In this document: positions 16,720 through 26,344 of the stretch, one piece after another
Position numbering within the stretch: the first letter of the stretch is position 1
How the letters are laid out: each line of letters starts with the position of its first letter
Origin: Oscillatoria sp. FACHB-1407
GTDB lineage: Bacteria; Cyanobacteriota; Cyanobacteriia; Elainellales; Elainellaceae
Length of the DNA: 64,000 nt
Assembly: GCF_014697545.1 (NCBI RefSeq)
Contig: NZ_JACJSA010000030.1
Coordinates: forward strand, 1 to 64,000
Reading direction: 5' to 3'
Made by a program: the position numbers and the translations under genes
Notes under the pieces: model-generated
What the model saw: only the letters and a program-made list of their open reading frames with translations
What the model was told of the DNA's origin: nothing
The model's database searches: none

Positions 16720-19700
16720 TCAACCCAAACAACCATTAATCTGATCCCGTTGTATTTGCAACGCAGATTTAACGCGCTCATACTCTGCTACCACTTGAGT
16801 AATGTGTTGCTGGGTCACGCTCTCATGGGTCTGTTCTAACTGTTTACAGAGTTGTGCTAATTTTGTTGCGCCAAAGGTTGCACTACTCGATTTTAGAGTG
16901 TGGGCGGTGCGCTTTAGAGTTGTGATGTCATTGTGTCGATTCGCAGTTTTCAGCGTATTTAATAACTTTGGAGCTTCTTCTAAAAAACAATTGATCAACT
17001 CTCCTAAGACTTCACTGGTGATGCCTCCCATCTCTTCACCAAAGGCGATCAGAATATCTTGATCAATAACATTGGCATAGGTTTCAGCAGCGGCGATCGC
17101 CGAGCGAGTTTGAGATACCTGTTGATAACACTGTTTGAGGGCTTGAGTCAGCTTTTCGGTGCGAATGGGTTTGCTCAGATAGTCATCCATACCAGCGGCT
17201 AAACACTCTTCGCGATCGCCCCGCATGGCATTTGCTGTGACGGCAATGATATAAGGACGGTCATGGGATTTCCATCGCTGATGAATTTGTTGAGTAGCCG
17301 TTAAACCATCCATCTCCGGCATCTGAACATCCATCAACACCACGTCATAGTGTTGAGCAGACAGAGCCTCTAATACCTCTAACCCGTTGTTAACAATGTC
17401 TGCTTGATAGCCGATGCGTTGCAACAAGCGCAGCAAGACTTTTTGATTCACAGCATTATCTTCTGCGATCAAAATGTGGAGCGGTGCCTGCTCCGCTAAG
17501 TTGAGATTGGGTTGAGCGATCTTTGACCTGGCATCGGTAACCTGTGATTCGGTTCCAAACAGGTCAATGAGCATCGCGTAAAACTGCGCCTGACGAATGG
17601 GTTTGTTTAACAAACTCACACCAGATGGAGGAGGAGGTAGCGATTCGCCTACCCTGGAATGCGTCTGGGTCAGCAACACAAGCGGCATGGCGTGCTGTGT
17701 GGCGTGCTGTCGGATAGCCGCAATCAGAGCAGTTCCATCCATATCAGGCATATGACTATCAATCAAAGCAGCATCAACCGGAGGGTGCTGGTCTAGCTGG
17801 CGCAGTGCCTCTGCTCCAGATGTAGCCGTGCAGACAGTGACGCCCCATTGCTGCGCTTGATAGGTGAGGTTTTGCAGATTCACACGGTTGTCATCGACAA
17901 TCAACAACCGCTTTCCATTAAAGGAGGCTGAACGAGAACACAAATGGACTGAAGCAGACTGATTGGAGCCAGATGGGATTGCCTCAACCACAATCGAGAA
18001 ATGAAACGTAGACCCCCGTCCCACTTCACTCTCGACCCAAACCCGACCACCCATCATCTCGGTCAACCGTTGACTGATCGCTAACCCCAACCCTGTGCCG
18101 CCATAAGTGCGACTGATGGAGGAATCAACCTGCGAAAAGGGCTGAAACAGGCGATCGAGGCGATCGGAGGGAATGCCCACACCCGTATCCTGCACTGTAA
18201 ACCGAATGGCATAGCAGTCGGGTTGATCTTGCTTGGGCTGATGTTGCAGAGGACGCGCCACCACAGCAACGCTGACTTGCCCGGCATTGGTAAATTTGAC
18301 GGCATTGGCTAACAGATTTACCAGAATTTGCTGTAGGCGGGTCACGTCGCCCATGATGATTTGAGGAACGCCAGGTTCAACCAGGTAAGCAAGTTCTAGT
18401 CCTTTTTCAAGGGCTTTTGAGGCGAGCAGATCGATCGCCCCTTCGACACAGGCTCGCAGATCAACCGGATTAGCTTCTAATTCCAATTTGCCGGCTTCAA
18501 TTTTTGAGAAGTCGAGGATATCGTTGATGATCGTCAGCAACGTATCCCCGCTACCCCGAATCGTTTCCACAAAATCGCGTTGTTGCGGGGTCAGGTCTGT
18601 CTCCAGCAGCAGACTGGTCATCCCGATCACCCCATTCATTGGCGTACGGATTTCGTGGCTCATGGTTGCCAAAAAATTGCTCTTGGCGCGATTGGCTGCT
18701 TCAGCTTCGCCACGGGCTTGTTCCAGGGCAATGTTTTTTAGCGTCAACTCTTCGCGTTGCTGCTCTAGAGCGGATTCTGCCTGTTTGCGATCGGTGATAT
18801 CAAAAATCACCCCATCCAGCCACAACAGGTTGCCGTGCTCATCCAGAACACAGCGTCCCTTTTCGTAGACCCACCGCACACTCCCATCTGCGTGAATCAT
18901 GCGATATTCCAGGGCATAGGGTTGGCGATCGATCAGGCTTTGCTCGATGGCGCGATCGAGTTTGCTGACATCGTCGGGGTGTTCAATATCGATGAACGAT
19001 CGCACCCGATTGTCGATGAAATCAGAAGCGGGGTAGCCACAGATTTGCTCGATCGCATCACTGACAAACTTTGCGGCTCCAACGGGGTCGGCGTTCGGAT
19101 CATAGGTATGACGGAACACCGCTCCGGGTAGGTTAGATACCAGCGATCGAAATCGTTCTTCACTCTGGCGCAGGGCTGCCTCAATTTGAATGCGCTCGGT
19201 AAAGTCGGTGATGATGGTATCAACCCGAATGGCGTTGCCCTCATCATCCTCAATCAAACGGGCGCGATCGCGCACCCAACGAATATCTCCATCGGGTCTG
19301 AGGATGCGGTATTCCACATCGTGACCCCGCGTTTGCCGCAGGCTATAGCTGGCAGCAACGACCTGTTGGCGATCGTCAGGGTGGACAAGCTTGAGCCACA
19401 AATTTGGGTCAGCCAAAAAATCTTCAATGGGTCGCCCATACAGCAATTCCGCATTAGGGCTGTAATAGAGAATGTCGCCTGTCTCCGCAGAAACCGACCA
19501 GACCACATCGGCAAGAGAGTTGAGGATGCTGTTTAGCTGTTCGCGGTTTTGGCGCAGGGCAGCTTCAATTTTTTTGCGATCGCTAATATCGCGCGTATTC
19601 ACCACAATGCCCTGGACATGGGGATTGTCGAGTTGATTACTGCCCATCGACTCCAGATAGACCCAGCAGCCATCGGCATGTCGCCAGCGATATTCAATGC

Positions 19701-20394
19701 AGGTTGAGTCACCCACCGTTTGGGTTAACGCCTGAAAGGCACTTTGAGCCTCTGCCACATCATCAGGATGCATCCAATCAAAGGCACAGCGACCTAAAAA
19801 CAAGTCAGAAGGGTAGCCTAGAATCCGCTCAGTGGAAGGGCTTTGATAGATAACTGTGGCATCTGCTGCCAGAATAGTAATGATGTCAGAAGCGTTTTGA
19901 ACGAGCGATCGAAAGGGTTCCTCCGGGGGTTGTGGCGTCTCCTCCAGAGGTTGGCGTATCGCCTCCGGGATACTCGCCTCTGACGGCACACTCGCCTCTT
20001 CTGGCTCGATTTCACTGATGTCTTGCACTGAAAACAGCGCGTAAAACCCAAACCCATCGGGAGCAGGCAACGCCGTTACCGTTGTACTTTGCTTGCGCTG
20101 GTTGCCATTGGGCAAGATTGCCGGAATTAGATGTTGATACGTTTCCCCTGTGAAGGTAACTGTTGTGCCCTCAGTAAAGACTTGCTGTAAGGCTCTGGCG
20201 TAATCTGGAAACTGAAAATGGGTAAAGTAGCTACGAATATCTTTACCCTCGATGCGGCGTTTGGTGATGGTTGTCCATTGTTGTAAGCAGCGATTCCAAA
20301 AGGCAACCGTAAAATCCTGCCGCAGGATAAATGCTCCAATCGGCAGATAATCTAGCAAATTATAGGTTTGCTCAATCGTTTGAACGTTACTCAT
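16720..20394 (-). CDS. Hybrid sensor histidine kinase, PAS4-HK-REC2-HPt
   Basis: 1224 residues, no membrane segment. Four PAS domains (about 8-125, 158-275, 286-405, 412-540), HisKA with H580 (MSHEIRTPMNG), HATPase (about 685-803, N box LVNLLANAVKF, G box DTGVGI, GGTGLGL), REC1 with D879 (LIDSHMPDMDG), REC2 with D1022 (LMDVQMPEMDG), HPt with H1165 (AHTLKSSS). All phospho-acceptors are intact, so a full His-Asp-His-Asp relay is possible inside one cytosolic protein. REC1 starts LLIVDDN and REC2 starts ILIAEDN. The output regulator is not adjacent. PAS ligands cannot be told from sequence. Confidence 0.92.
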   Translation of the reverse strand: MSNVQTIEQTYNLLDYLPIGAFILRQDFTVAFWNRCLQQWTTITKRRIEGKDIRSYFTHFQFPDYARALQQVFTEGTTVTFTGETYQHLIPAILPNGNQRKQSTTVTALPAPDGFGFYALFSVQDISEIEPEEASVPSEASIPEAIRQPLEETPQPPEEPFRSLVQNASDIITILAADATVIYQSPSTERILGYPSDLFLGRCAFDWMHPDDVAEAQSAFQALTQTVGDSTCIEYRWRHADGCWVYLESMGSNQLDNPHVQGIVVNTRDISDRKKIEAALRQNREQLNSILNSLADVVWSVSAETGDILYYSPNAELLYGRPIEDFLADPNLWLKLVHPDDRQQVVAASYSLRQTRGHDVEYRILRPDGDIRWVRDRARLIEDDEGNAIRVDTIITDFTERIQIEAALRQSEERFRSLVSNLPGAVFRHTYDPNADPVGAAKFVSDAIEQICGYPASDFIDNRVRSFIDIEHPDDVSKLDRAIEQSLIDRQPYALEYRMIHADGSVRWVYEKGRCVLDEHGNLLWLDGVIFDITDRKQAESALEQQREELTLKNIALEQARGEAEAANRAKSNFLATMSHEIRTPMNGVIGMTSLLLETDLTPQQRDFVETIRGSGDTLLTIINDILDFSKIEAGKLELEANPVDLRACVEGAIDLLASKALEKGLELAYLVEPGVPQIIMGDVTRLQQILVNLLANAVKFTNAGQVSVAVVARPLQHQPKQDQPDCYAIRFTVQDTGVGIPSDRLDRLFQPFSQVDSSISRTYGGTGLGLAISQRLTEMMGGRVWVESEVGRGSTFHFSIVVEAIPSGSNQSASVHLCSRSASFNGKRLLIVDDNRVNLQNLTYQAQQWGVTVCTATSGAEALRQLDQHPPVDAALIDSHMPDMDGTALIAAIRQHATQHAMPLVLLTQTHSRVGESLPPPPSGVSLLNKPIRQAQFYAMLIDLFGTESQVTDARSKIAQPNLNLAEQAPLHILIAEDNAVNQKVLLRLLQRIGYQADIVNNGLEVLEALSAQHYDVVLMDVQMPEMDGLTATQQIHQRWKSHDRPYIIAVTANAMRGDREECLAAGMDDYLSKPIRTEKLTQALKQCYQQVSQTRSAIAAAETYANVIDQDILIAFGEEMGGITSEVLGELINCFLEEAPKLLNTLKTANRHNDITTLKRTAHTLKSSSATFGATKLAQLCKQLEQTHESVTQQHITQVVAEYERVKSALQIQRDQINGCLG

Positions 20395-20632
20395 ACAGGT
20401 TGCCGAATGGCTGTATCAAAGCCAGCAGAAATAATATAGCTTTGGTCAGAAAGCTTCAGGCAAAGGCAATGGCTCAACCCCGATGCTGGGAAAGCTTCCT
20501 GACTCACCTCCGCCCCATCGAATATGGCTACAGCTACAACGACGCCACTTTAAAGCGTAAAGATTAAAATCTTTGCAAGCTGATTTGATACTCATCGCTT
20601 ACCGTAATCTCTGCCTGATTGTATAACCCTAG

Positions 20633-20716
20633 TCACTAGGCTTTAGACGGGATGCAGGGATTAAAAACCCCATTTCTGGGGGACAGCCCTAACACTCCCT
20701 CTGTCCTAACTTAAAT
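20633..20716. repeat. B-like GC-rich hairpin repeat
   Basis: Diverged relative of the repeat at 318-415: both have a CTAAGG-like start, the GATGCAGGG stem-loop region, the GGGGGACAGCCC block, and TGTCCTAA at the right end. Confidence 0.5.
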
Positions 20717-20787
20717 GGCGATCGCTACATTAGCTTCGTTGGTTTTGCCTAATTATCTCTGACTTGCGACTGAATTCTTAGAAACGC

Positions 20788-20870
20788 GAATTAAATAACG
20801 TGGGCAAATTTCTTGCTGTAAGGGTTTGGCAATGCCACACCCCGCAAAAAAATTGCATTTTATTTAATTC
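20788..20870 (+). repeat. Family A repeat, copy 2
   Basis: 83 bp with perfect 11-bp terminal inverted repeats GAATTAAATAA (20788-20798) and TTATTTAATTC (20860-20870), and a central near-palindrome GGGTTTGGCAATGCCACACCC. Confidence 0.8.
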
Positions 20871-20876
20871 ATAACC

Positions 20877-21170
20877 CTTAGTACAACTCGTCGTAAATAA
20901 CGTCAGTTCGGTTTAAGAGCCCGGCGAATGAATTCGCGGCGACTCGAGCCAAGTCCGCCGACGCGGACTCCGGAAAATCCAGGTTTGACGAACCGACGCA
21001 GGTCGGTTTTGCTCTTATAGCGGCGGTTTTAACCGCCGAAATCCTTATCCCGAATTCACGTTAAATAAGGGTGGGAATCTGGGGTGCAGGGGTGGAATCC
21101 CTGGCTGGGGGCATAGCCCCCCACCCCCCTGGTTTTATTTCCAAACCCTATCTGTGAATAGCAGTACTTA
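20877..21170 (-). repeat. Family B repeat, copy 2, split by a family C element
   Basis: Reverse-orientation copy of 5450-5577 (CTTAGTAC ... GCAGTACTTA). After removing 20901-21068 the two halves rejoin to the same sequence as copy 1, about 126 bp. Confidence 0.8.
20901..21061 (-). mobile_element. Family C MITE-like element, copy 3, with target duplication
   Basis: Element of about 161 bp (CGTCAGTTCGG ... CCGAATTCACGT), non-coding, reversed relative to copies 1 and 2. It is flanked by TAAATAA at 20894-20900 and 21062-21068. The intact family B copy has a single TAAATAA (reverse strand, 5554-5560), so this is a target-site duplication of 6-7 bp. Confidence 0.85.
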
Positions 21171-21290
21171 ACTTTGAAATGCCCCTGGTAATATGCTGCC
21201 CTGTTTTAACGGATGAGCGGCTCCTGGATCAGGAGTATACCGCTCAATTTTAGAGCCGACAAAAGTATTTGTGTTTTGCCAGCCTATCTC

Positions 21291-22604
21291 TTATTCAACT
21301 CTGCCAGTTGTGGATAGCCCCTGTACAATCACCGATGGCGTAAAGCAGGAGCCATTCCAGTCAGCATCCTCGCCCAGTTCTACCAAATTTTTGAGGGCAG
21401 TGTAGACATTCCCTGCCACCATCGTATCCTTTACCCGCCCGACAACTTCCCCATTGTGAACGCGATACCCCAGATCCACATTGACAGAAAATTCTCCAGA
21501 AATACTGGCACTGCCGCCCAACATCTGATCCACGATGATGCCCTGTTTGAGGGAACCAATGAGTTCCATGAGGGATTTGAATCCGGGTTGAATCAGTAGA
21601 TTAAACAAACCGGGAGTGGGGTAACTGCCCAGACCGGGGCGAAATCCGTTGCCCGTGGTGCCACTGCCTAACGCCTTACCAATCGTGCGATCGGTGTAAA
21701 ACAGTTGCAACACACCATCTTTGATGAAGGTAATGGGCTGTGTTGGGGTGCCTTCATCGTCAAACGGACAGCTAAACGGTCCAGCGTCAGGTTGTTGATA
21801 GATCGTCAGAGCAGAGGCTGTCACGGGTTCACCCAGGCGATCGCTCCAGGGAGAAGCCCGCTCGATCACCTGTTTGCCGTTGAGAGCCGCCTGCACCGTT
21901 CCCCACAACATATCAGCAGCCTTAGCCGTAAACAACACAGGCACCTTGCCAATTGGGGGAGCCGTGTTCTTTTCTGCCCATCGTAGACGTTGCACGATCT
22001 GTTGCGCCAGAGCAACAGGGTCAAGGCGACCGCGTTGAGTTTGCCCATCCGAGACGCTCAAAAAATCGTCACCCCGCACCCACTCTGCCCCTAAAAAGCA
22101 ACTCAATGTGGTGTCGGTATAGCCACAGTCTAAGCCTTTAGAGTTAATCAGACGGGTGGTTTCGACATCACATTCCCACTCTGCCGAACACAGGCTCTCA
22201 GGATAGGCTTCTCGCACGAGAGCGATCGCCTCTTTGCCCCATGCGACCAACTGTTCAACGGGGACCGCCTCTCCCAGGTCAGGGTAAGTAGCTTTGGTAG
22301 AAGAAGAGAGTTCAATGGTTTCAGGGTCGTTGAGATAGCTGAGGGCGATCGCCCGCTCCACCAGAGCATGAGGTGCAACCGGACCATAGGCAACTGCCAA
22401 ACCCGGACGACCCTCGCGCCATAGACGCAACGCAATCCCCTCTGCTTGGGAGCTTTCGAGTTGCTTGAGTCGATTTGCCTCAAAAAAAACAGGTCGCGAC
22501 AAAGACTGCGACTGAAATACCTCCGCTGCCTCTGCCCCTGACTGCATTGCTAATTCCAACAGTTGCTCTGCGAGTACTGCTTGTTGCGAATTGTCAGAAG
22601 CCAT
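21291..22604 (-). CDS. TldD/PmbA family protein (TldE-like)
   Basis: 437 residues of the TldD/PmbA family, the metallopeptidase pair that processes small peptides and unfolded segments. It matches the PmbA/TldE side: no HExxxH motif as in TldD; conserved VEAALNGKQVIE-type region, SALTIYQQPDAGPFSCPFDDEGTPTQ and the GNGFRPG segment are typical. TldE usually works with TldD, which is not in this window. No membrane segment; cytosolic. Confidence 0.88.
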   Translation of the reverse strand: MASDNSQQAVLAEQLLELAMQSGAEAAEVFQSQSLSRPVFFEANRLKQLESSQAEGIALRLWREGRPGLAVAYGPVAPHALVERAIALSYLNDPETIELSSSTKATYPDLGEAVPVEQLVAWGKEAIALVREAYPESLCSAEWECDVETTRLINSKGLDCGYTDTTLSCFLGAEWVRGDDFLSVSDGQTQRGRLDPVALAQQIVQRLRWAEKNTAPPIGKVPVLFTAKAADMLWGTVQAALNGKQVIERASPWSDRLGEPVTASALTIYQQPDAGPFSCPFDDEGTPTQPITFIKDGVLQLFYTDRTIGKALGSGTTGNGFRPGLGSYPTPGLFNLLIQPGFKSLMELIGSLKQGIIVDQMLGGSASISGEFSVNVDLGYRVHNGEVVGRVKDTMVAGNVYTALKNLVELGEDADWNGSCFTPSVIVQGLSTTGRVE

Positions 22605-22949
22605 AAGTCCTATGTGAGGTCAGACATCTTTCACTTAAACCATCTTCGGGGATCAAGGTACATTGCGCTAGAGTTACTTACAGCCGCAACCACGTTCGAT
22701 GGGCGAAGGTAAGTCAGGAAGTCCTCTCAGAATCAGGGTTTGAGCCATTCGCTTTGTCCGAAGCTTTCTGACTAAAGCTATACCTTGTAAAGTCTTGTAA
22801 AGCTTCCTCTGGGATGTGTCCCTGTCTCAAGGCTTTGCCGTTGAAGTTGCAGCCACAGAACCAAACCCGACTGCATCGGCTATTCACATCCCAATCATTT
22901 GAAATCCCAATCATTTGAAATCAGGACGAGAGCACGCTGCGGCGTTACT
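22605..22949. other. Gap with a 16-bp direct repeat
   Basis: About 345 bases between two minus-strand genes. CCCAATCATTTGAAAT is repeated in tandem at 22890-22905 and 22906-22921. A minus-strand frame at 22714-22914 has no recognisable content. Nothing else seen. Confidence 0.5.
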
Positions 22950-23813
22950 TTACGCCAGATCAAACTCTCGCATTAACCAGAAGCCCGTAAATTCCTCCAC
23001 TTGAGGATTGGCCTGGACTGCCAAAAAGTGAACGCCATTGACCTTTTTTTTAGCCGCTTCAAAAGCTTGTGCTTCTTGCTGCAACTGAGGTTTGGGTAGA
23101 TTGGCAAGCACCCAGGTATCACTAATTCCGGTTTCGAGCAATAGCCTGAAAGGAGCCTCACTACTCAAGTGTAAGGATGCCAGTTCCAAACCGGACATCC
23201 ACGCCGCCAGGGGCAGAGCACGGGGCGAAAAGACGATGATGCCCGGAATTGGGTCTGTTGAGTTGATACCTGCGATGTCCAGCGGAAACGCCTCGCCAAA
23301 ATCAATCTTCCACTCAGGCATATCGGCAAATGCTCCTGCTTCGAGCGTGACAAATGCCCACTGCTGACCAATCAGCGCATCTGGTAGAGGTTGAGGGGGA
23401 TTGAGGGGGGTATTGACAGAGGGATTACTGCCCGGTTGATAGTTGGGCATGGTGGGATAGACCGTTTCCATTCGTTCTTGAATCCATGCACTGAGTGCCA
23501 GCGTGCGACGGCTAGCATAGCCCGGAATACCTGCCTCCTGACATCCTCTGGCAATCATATTCGTCATTTGACGACGAAAAAAGCGAATTTTATCCGGTGG
23601 CTTGGGTGCCTGGGCGATCGCCTCTTTGATCGCTTTAGACAACACAACCGAATTGACCTCGGTGTTAGAGCAAAACTGGGAATAGCGAAACAACGAGTCT
23701 AACCGCGTATTAATCTCCAGGGGGCTTTCACAAATCAGCACTTCCCAGAGTTTTTTCTGCTGGTCGTCCAACACCGGACGTGAGTAAAAATCTAGTTCCC
23801 AAATAACAGGCAT
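22950..23813 (-). CDS. Tab2/Atab2 family RNA-binding protein
   Basis: 287 residues. Clear signature of the Tab2 (DUF1092) family: IWELDFYSRPVLDDQQKKLWE at the N-terminus and AFADMPEWKIDFGEAFPLD centrally. In Chlamydomonas and Arabidopsis, Tab2/Atab2 is needed for translation of photosystem I psaB mRNA; the cyanobacterial homologue is conserved but less studied. Cytosolic, no membrane segment. Confidence 0.9.
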   Translation of the reverse strand: MPVIWELDFYSRPVLDDQQKKLWEVLICESPLEINTRLDSLFRYSQFCSNTEVNSVVLSKAIKEAIAQAPKPPDKIRFFRRQMTNMIARGCQEAGIPGYASRRTLALSAWIQERMETVYPTMPNYQPGSNPSVNTPLNPPQPLPDALIGQQWAFVTLEAGAFADMPEWKIDFGEAFPLDIAGINSTDPIPGIIVFSPRALPLAAWMSGLELASLHLSSEAPFRLLLETGISDTWVLANLPKPQLQQEAQAFEAAKKKVNGVHFLAVQANPQVEEFTGFWLMREFDLA

Positions 23814-24069
23814 GATGTCGTGTGCTCTAAACCTCTATCTCTGATCATAAGGGGAATGGGGAGTCGGAAAGGGGCTTCCGTCACGAGCCCCGTTTAACAA
23901 TGACGCGAAATGGGTGATCGCTATCACGACAAATCCGGGTCGGCATCACTCAAAATCGCTATTTACATCACGGAACATCCCTCAGTTGCATCACTTCAGG
24001 AACGCGGCAAATTTTGAATAATTATTTTGTGACGATATTTTCCCTCTAACTCAACCCCTGGAGACGTTC

Positions 24070-24378
24070 ATGCCGCTTTACGCATTTCTCGCAAGCTTGA
24101 TTTTGGCTGTTCCCGTGTATGCGGTTTTGTATGCAACCTCGCTGTTTATTCCCATGTATCTCATTTTGCTGACGATCGGGATTGCAGGCTTGAGCTTATT
24201 TTTGCAGCGATCCAAGGGATTTTGGTTAGAGGAAGTTTTTAGTTTGATGACGCTGATCGTTGGCACAGCTTGCTTTTTTATCGGGTTTGCGATCGCCCCC
24301 CTGTTTGTCCAAATCATTGGTGCGATGGCTATCTTTGCTGTGTTCCAGTTTTATTGGGCAGATGTGCGCGTGGGCTAG
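24070..24378 (+). CDS. Small three-helix membrane protein
   Basis: 102 residues, almost entirely hydrophobic, with about three membrane segments (6-26, 29-47, 57-98 possibly two). GGAG lies 6 bases before the ATG. No recognised family or catalytic motif. Stands alone between Tab2 (divergent) and a stress-type gene (convergent). Confidence 0.65.
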   Translation: MPLYAFLASLILAVPVYAVLYATSLFIPMYLILLTIGIAGLSLFLQRSKGFWLEEVFSLMTLIVGTACFFIGFAIAPLFVQIIGAMAIFAVFQFYWADVRVG

Positions 24379-24439
24379 ACCCATCGTCAGAACAACCCAT
24401 CCGGCTCAAAACCGGGTGCATCTGACGGTTAGGGGAATG

Positions 24440-24530
24440 GCCGTTAAAACCGCAGCTATCAGCACAAAACCTCAGTCTGCGTAGGCGACTTCGCTCCAAT
24501 AGCCGCGAATTCATTCGCCGGGTTCAGTCC
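24440..24530 (+). repeat. Family C repeat fragment, copy 4
   Basis: Contains CCGTTAAAACCGCAGCTATC, a shortened middle, and AGCCGCGAATTCATTCGCCG. Both ends are missing, so it is a decayed copy. Confidence 0.65.
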
Positions 24531-24596
24531 CCCAATCACTAGATGCACTCCTTAACGCCTGTATGCCTTGAACCCTTACATCGTGTGCCTACCAGA

Positions 24597-25976
24597 TTAC
24601 TTCGTCAAGGCTCCATCCCGGACATCATAGATGCACCAATCCTGTAGCCCGTGCTGACTTAGAATCGAGGTCGCGTGCAGCGTCTCACCACCCACCCCAC
24701 GAACCATTACCAGGGTTGCCCCCTGACTGAGGCGATCGCCAAACAATCGAGCATCGGCTTCTGAGATACCTAAGCCAGTCAAGGCTTGGATGAGGTCAGT
24801 GGGTTTGCCAGGAGTCTGAGTGCGGTTCAGGGCAGATGTATCTCCCCCAATCACAAGAAACTGCCCTTGTCCTGGAATCACCAATCGCTGTAAGCCCACC
24901 ATTAAACCTGTGATGCCGCTTAAAACCGTTCCAGATGAAGAAGCGGTATCTCTAGCAGAGTCATCTAATTGGAGAACAGTCTCGGTATCACGCACCACGA
25001 CTGAAATCTTGTGCATCGGGAACCGCGCATTTTTCAATGCATTTAATGCCTGCTCCATCAGTTGAGTCGTGACAAACGTCCCCATTAGCCGCTTTTCAGG
25101 ATAAGCCGATCGCACCGACGGATCACGCAACGGACGACCAGAGGGCATCGGGTTGGGGGGAATAGAGTTTGACGCGAAGCCACTCTCCCCACGAGGCGGC
25201 GGTACAGGCGGCATGGCAGGAGGAACCACAGCAGGGCTATCGCTCACTGGTTGAGCGATCGGTTGCGCTGGAGGATACTCCACCACGGGCTGAGAAACCG
25301 AGTTGGTTACGGGAGGATCAAGCTGAAGCAGAGTCGCGGCACCTGTAGCAGGTGTATCGTGAACGGCATGGATTGATTTCGCTGGGATAGGTGCCTCTAG
25401 AGGACGCTCCAGCGTTTGCGGCACGTCATAAACCCCAAAATCCTGAATCCCATGTTGGTGCAGCATTGCCTCTGCCCGCTGAATCTCTGTGCGAGTCCCC
25501 CGCAACAGCACCAAATAATCACCCCGCTCGACGCGATCGCGATACTGCCGTGCCCGATTTTCAGGAACCCCTAACCCAATTAATCCACCGAGCAGACCTC
25601 CTGCTGTTGCACCGACTGCTGCTCCTGTCAGAGTTAATGCGCCCACCGCAGCCTCACCGACAAATAGACCAGGTGCTAGCCCAACCAGAGAAGCCAATCC
25701 CGGAATCACGATCAATCCCAATCCGGCAGCAAGTCCGGCGGCTCCACCCAACAGACCCAGCGTCAACGCCCCTGCGGTCGCTCCCTGACCTGCTCGATTG
25801 CCAAGGTGATTATGCACCGGAACGCCTGCGATCGCGCCTTGTTGTTTGGCGTCTCTCGCAATTACCGTCATGCGTCGCCGAGGAAAACCAGCATCCTGTA
25901 AGGTTTGCAGGGCAGATGCAGTGGTCGGGCGATCGGGGAAAATACCAACAGCATGTTGATTCGCAGTTGAGGTCAT
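24597..25976 (-). CDS. General-stress-type protein with duplicated YflT-like domains
   Basis: 459 residues from the ATG at 25976 (GGGAGGAAA lies 5 bases upstream and decides this start). Two copies of an alpha/beta module of the general stress protein 17M/YflT type: copy 1 at about 8-195 (VGIFPDRPTTASALQTLQDAGF) and copy 2 at about 305-459 (MGTFVTTQLMEQALNALKNARF). Copy 1 contains a Gly/Ala-rich glycine-zipper-like segment (about 60-140) that may associate with membranes. A Pro-rich linker separates the copies. Function is likely stress-related; not established. Confidence 0.7.
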   Translation of the reverse strand: MTSTANQHAVGIFPDRPTTASALQTLQDAGFPRRRMTVIARDAKQQGAIAGVPVHNHLGNRAGQGATAGALTLGLLGGAAGLAAGLGLIVIPGLASLVGLAPGLFVGEAAVGALTLTGAAVGATAGGLLGGLIGLGVPENRARQYRDRVERGDYLVLLRGTRTEIQRAEAMLHQHGIQDFGVYDVPQTLERPLEAPIPAKSIHAVHDTPATGAATLLQLDPPVTNSVSQPVVEYPPAQPIAQPVSDSPAVVPPAMPPVPPPRGESGFASNSIPPNPMPSGRPLRDPSVRSAYPEKRLMGTFVTTQLMEQALNALKNARFPMHKISVVVRDTETVLQLDDSARDTASSSGTVLSGITGLMVGLQRLVIPGQGQFLVIGGDTSALNRTQTPGKPTDLIQALTGLGISEADARLFGDRLSQGATLVMVRGVGGETLHATSILSQHGLQDWCIYDVRDGALTK

Positions 25977-26243
25977 GGGGTTTCCTCCCAAATCAGGTCA
26001 ATTCAGAGCAAAATTTTCTCCGAGCCTCGTCTATATCCCTTTTAACGTTTCAAAAATTCAATCGTCATTGATCCAGAGAGGGAATCCGGATAAAGCTAAG
26101 CCGAACAATGACAGCACAATCGATCGTCAGGGGTCTTTTGCCCACGACAATGACTTGGCATAAATTGTTCCCCAGAGGAAAGGGACGTCAATTCACGAGT
26201 GCGCCGAGGCGCGACCCAATTCCCTCTTCTTATCCCAAATCTG

Positions 26244-26343
26244 ATACCGATTTAATGTTTGATTGTGGCAGATCACTGGGTAGGGGCGTTTCGCGAAACG
26301 CCCCTACGGAATCATGTGCAGTGAAGCCAATGCAACTTGGTAT
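26244..26343. repeat. Palindromic element with 28-bp perfect inner palindrome
   Basis: Ends ATACCGATTTAATG and CAACTTGGTAT form a partial inverted repeat. Inside, GTAGGGGCGTTTCG at 26280-26293 is followed at once by its exact reverse complement to 26307. The TAGGGGCG core recurs in the palindrome at 58821-58866. Confidence 0.6.
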
Positions 26344-26344
26344 G

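Larger units (their letters stand above)
20395..21290. other. Repeat cluster without genes
   Basis: About 900 bases between two minus-strand genes hold a B-like repeat (20633-20716), family A copy 2 (20788-20870), and family B copy 2 interrupted by family C copy 3 (20877-21170). A short frame at 20469-20567 is not supported as a gene. Confidence 0.7.

Noticed and set aside
20469-20567. 33-codon frame beginning near MAQPRCW, upstream of the histidine kinase
   Set aside because: No ribosome-binding site, no known family and surrounded by repeats.
20877-21170. Possible IS element remnant
   Set aside because: No transposase coding content; it is better explained as nested small non-coding repeats.
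22714-22914. Minus-strand frame between TldE and Tab2
   Set aside because: No recognisable domain; not in a gene-like context.
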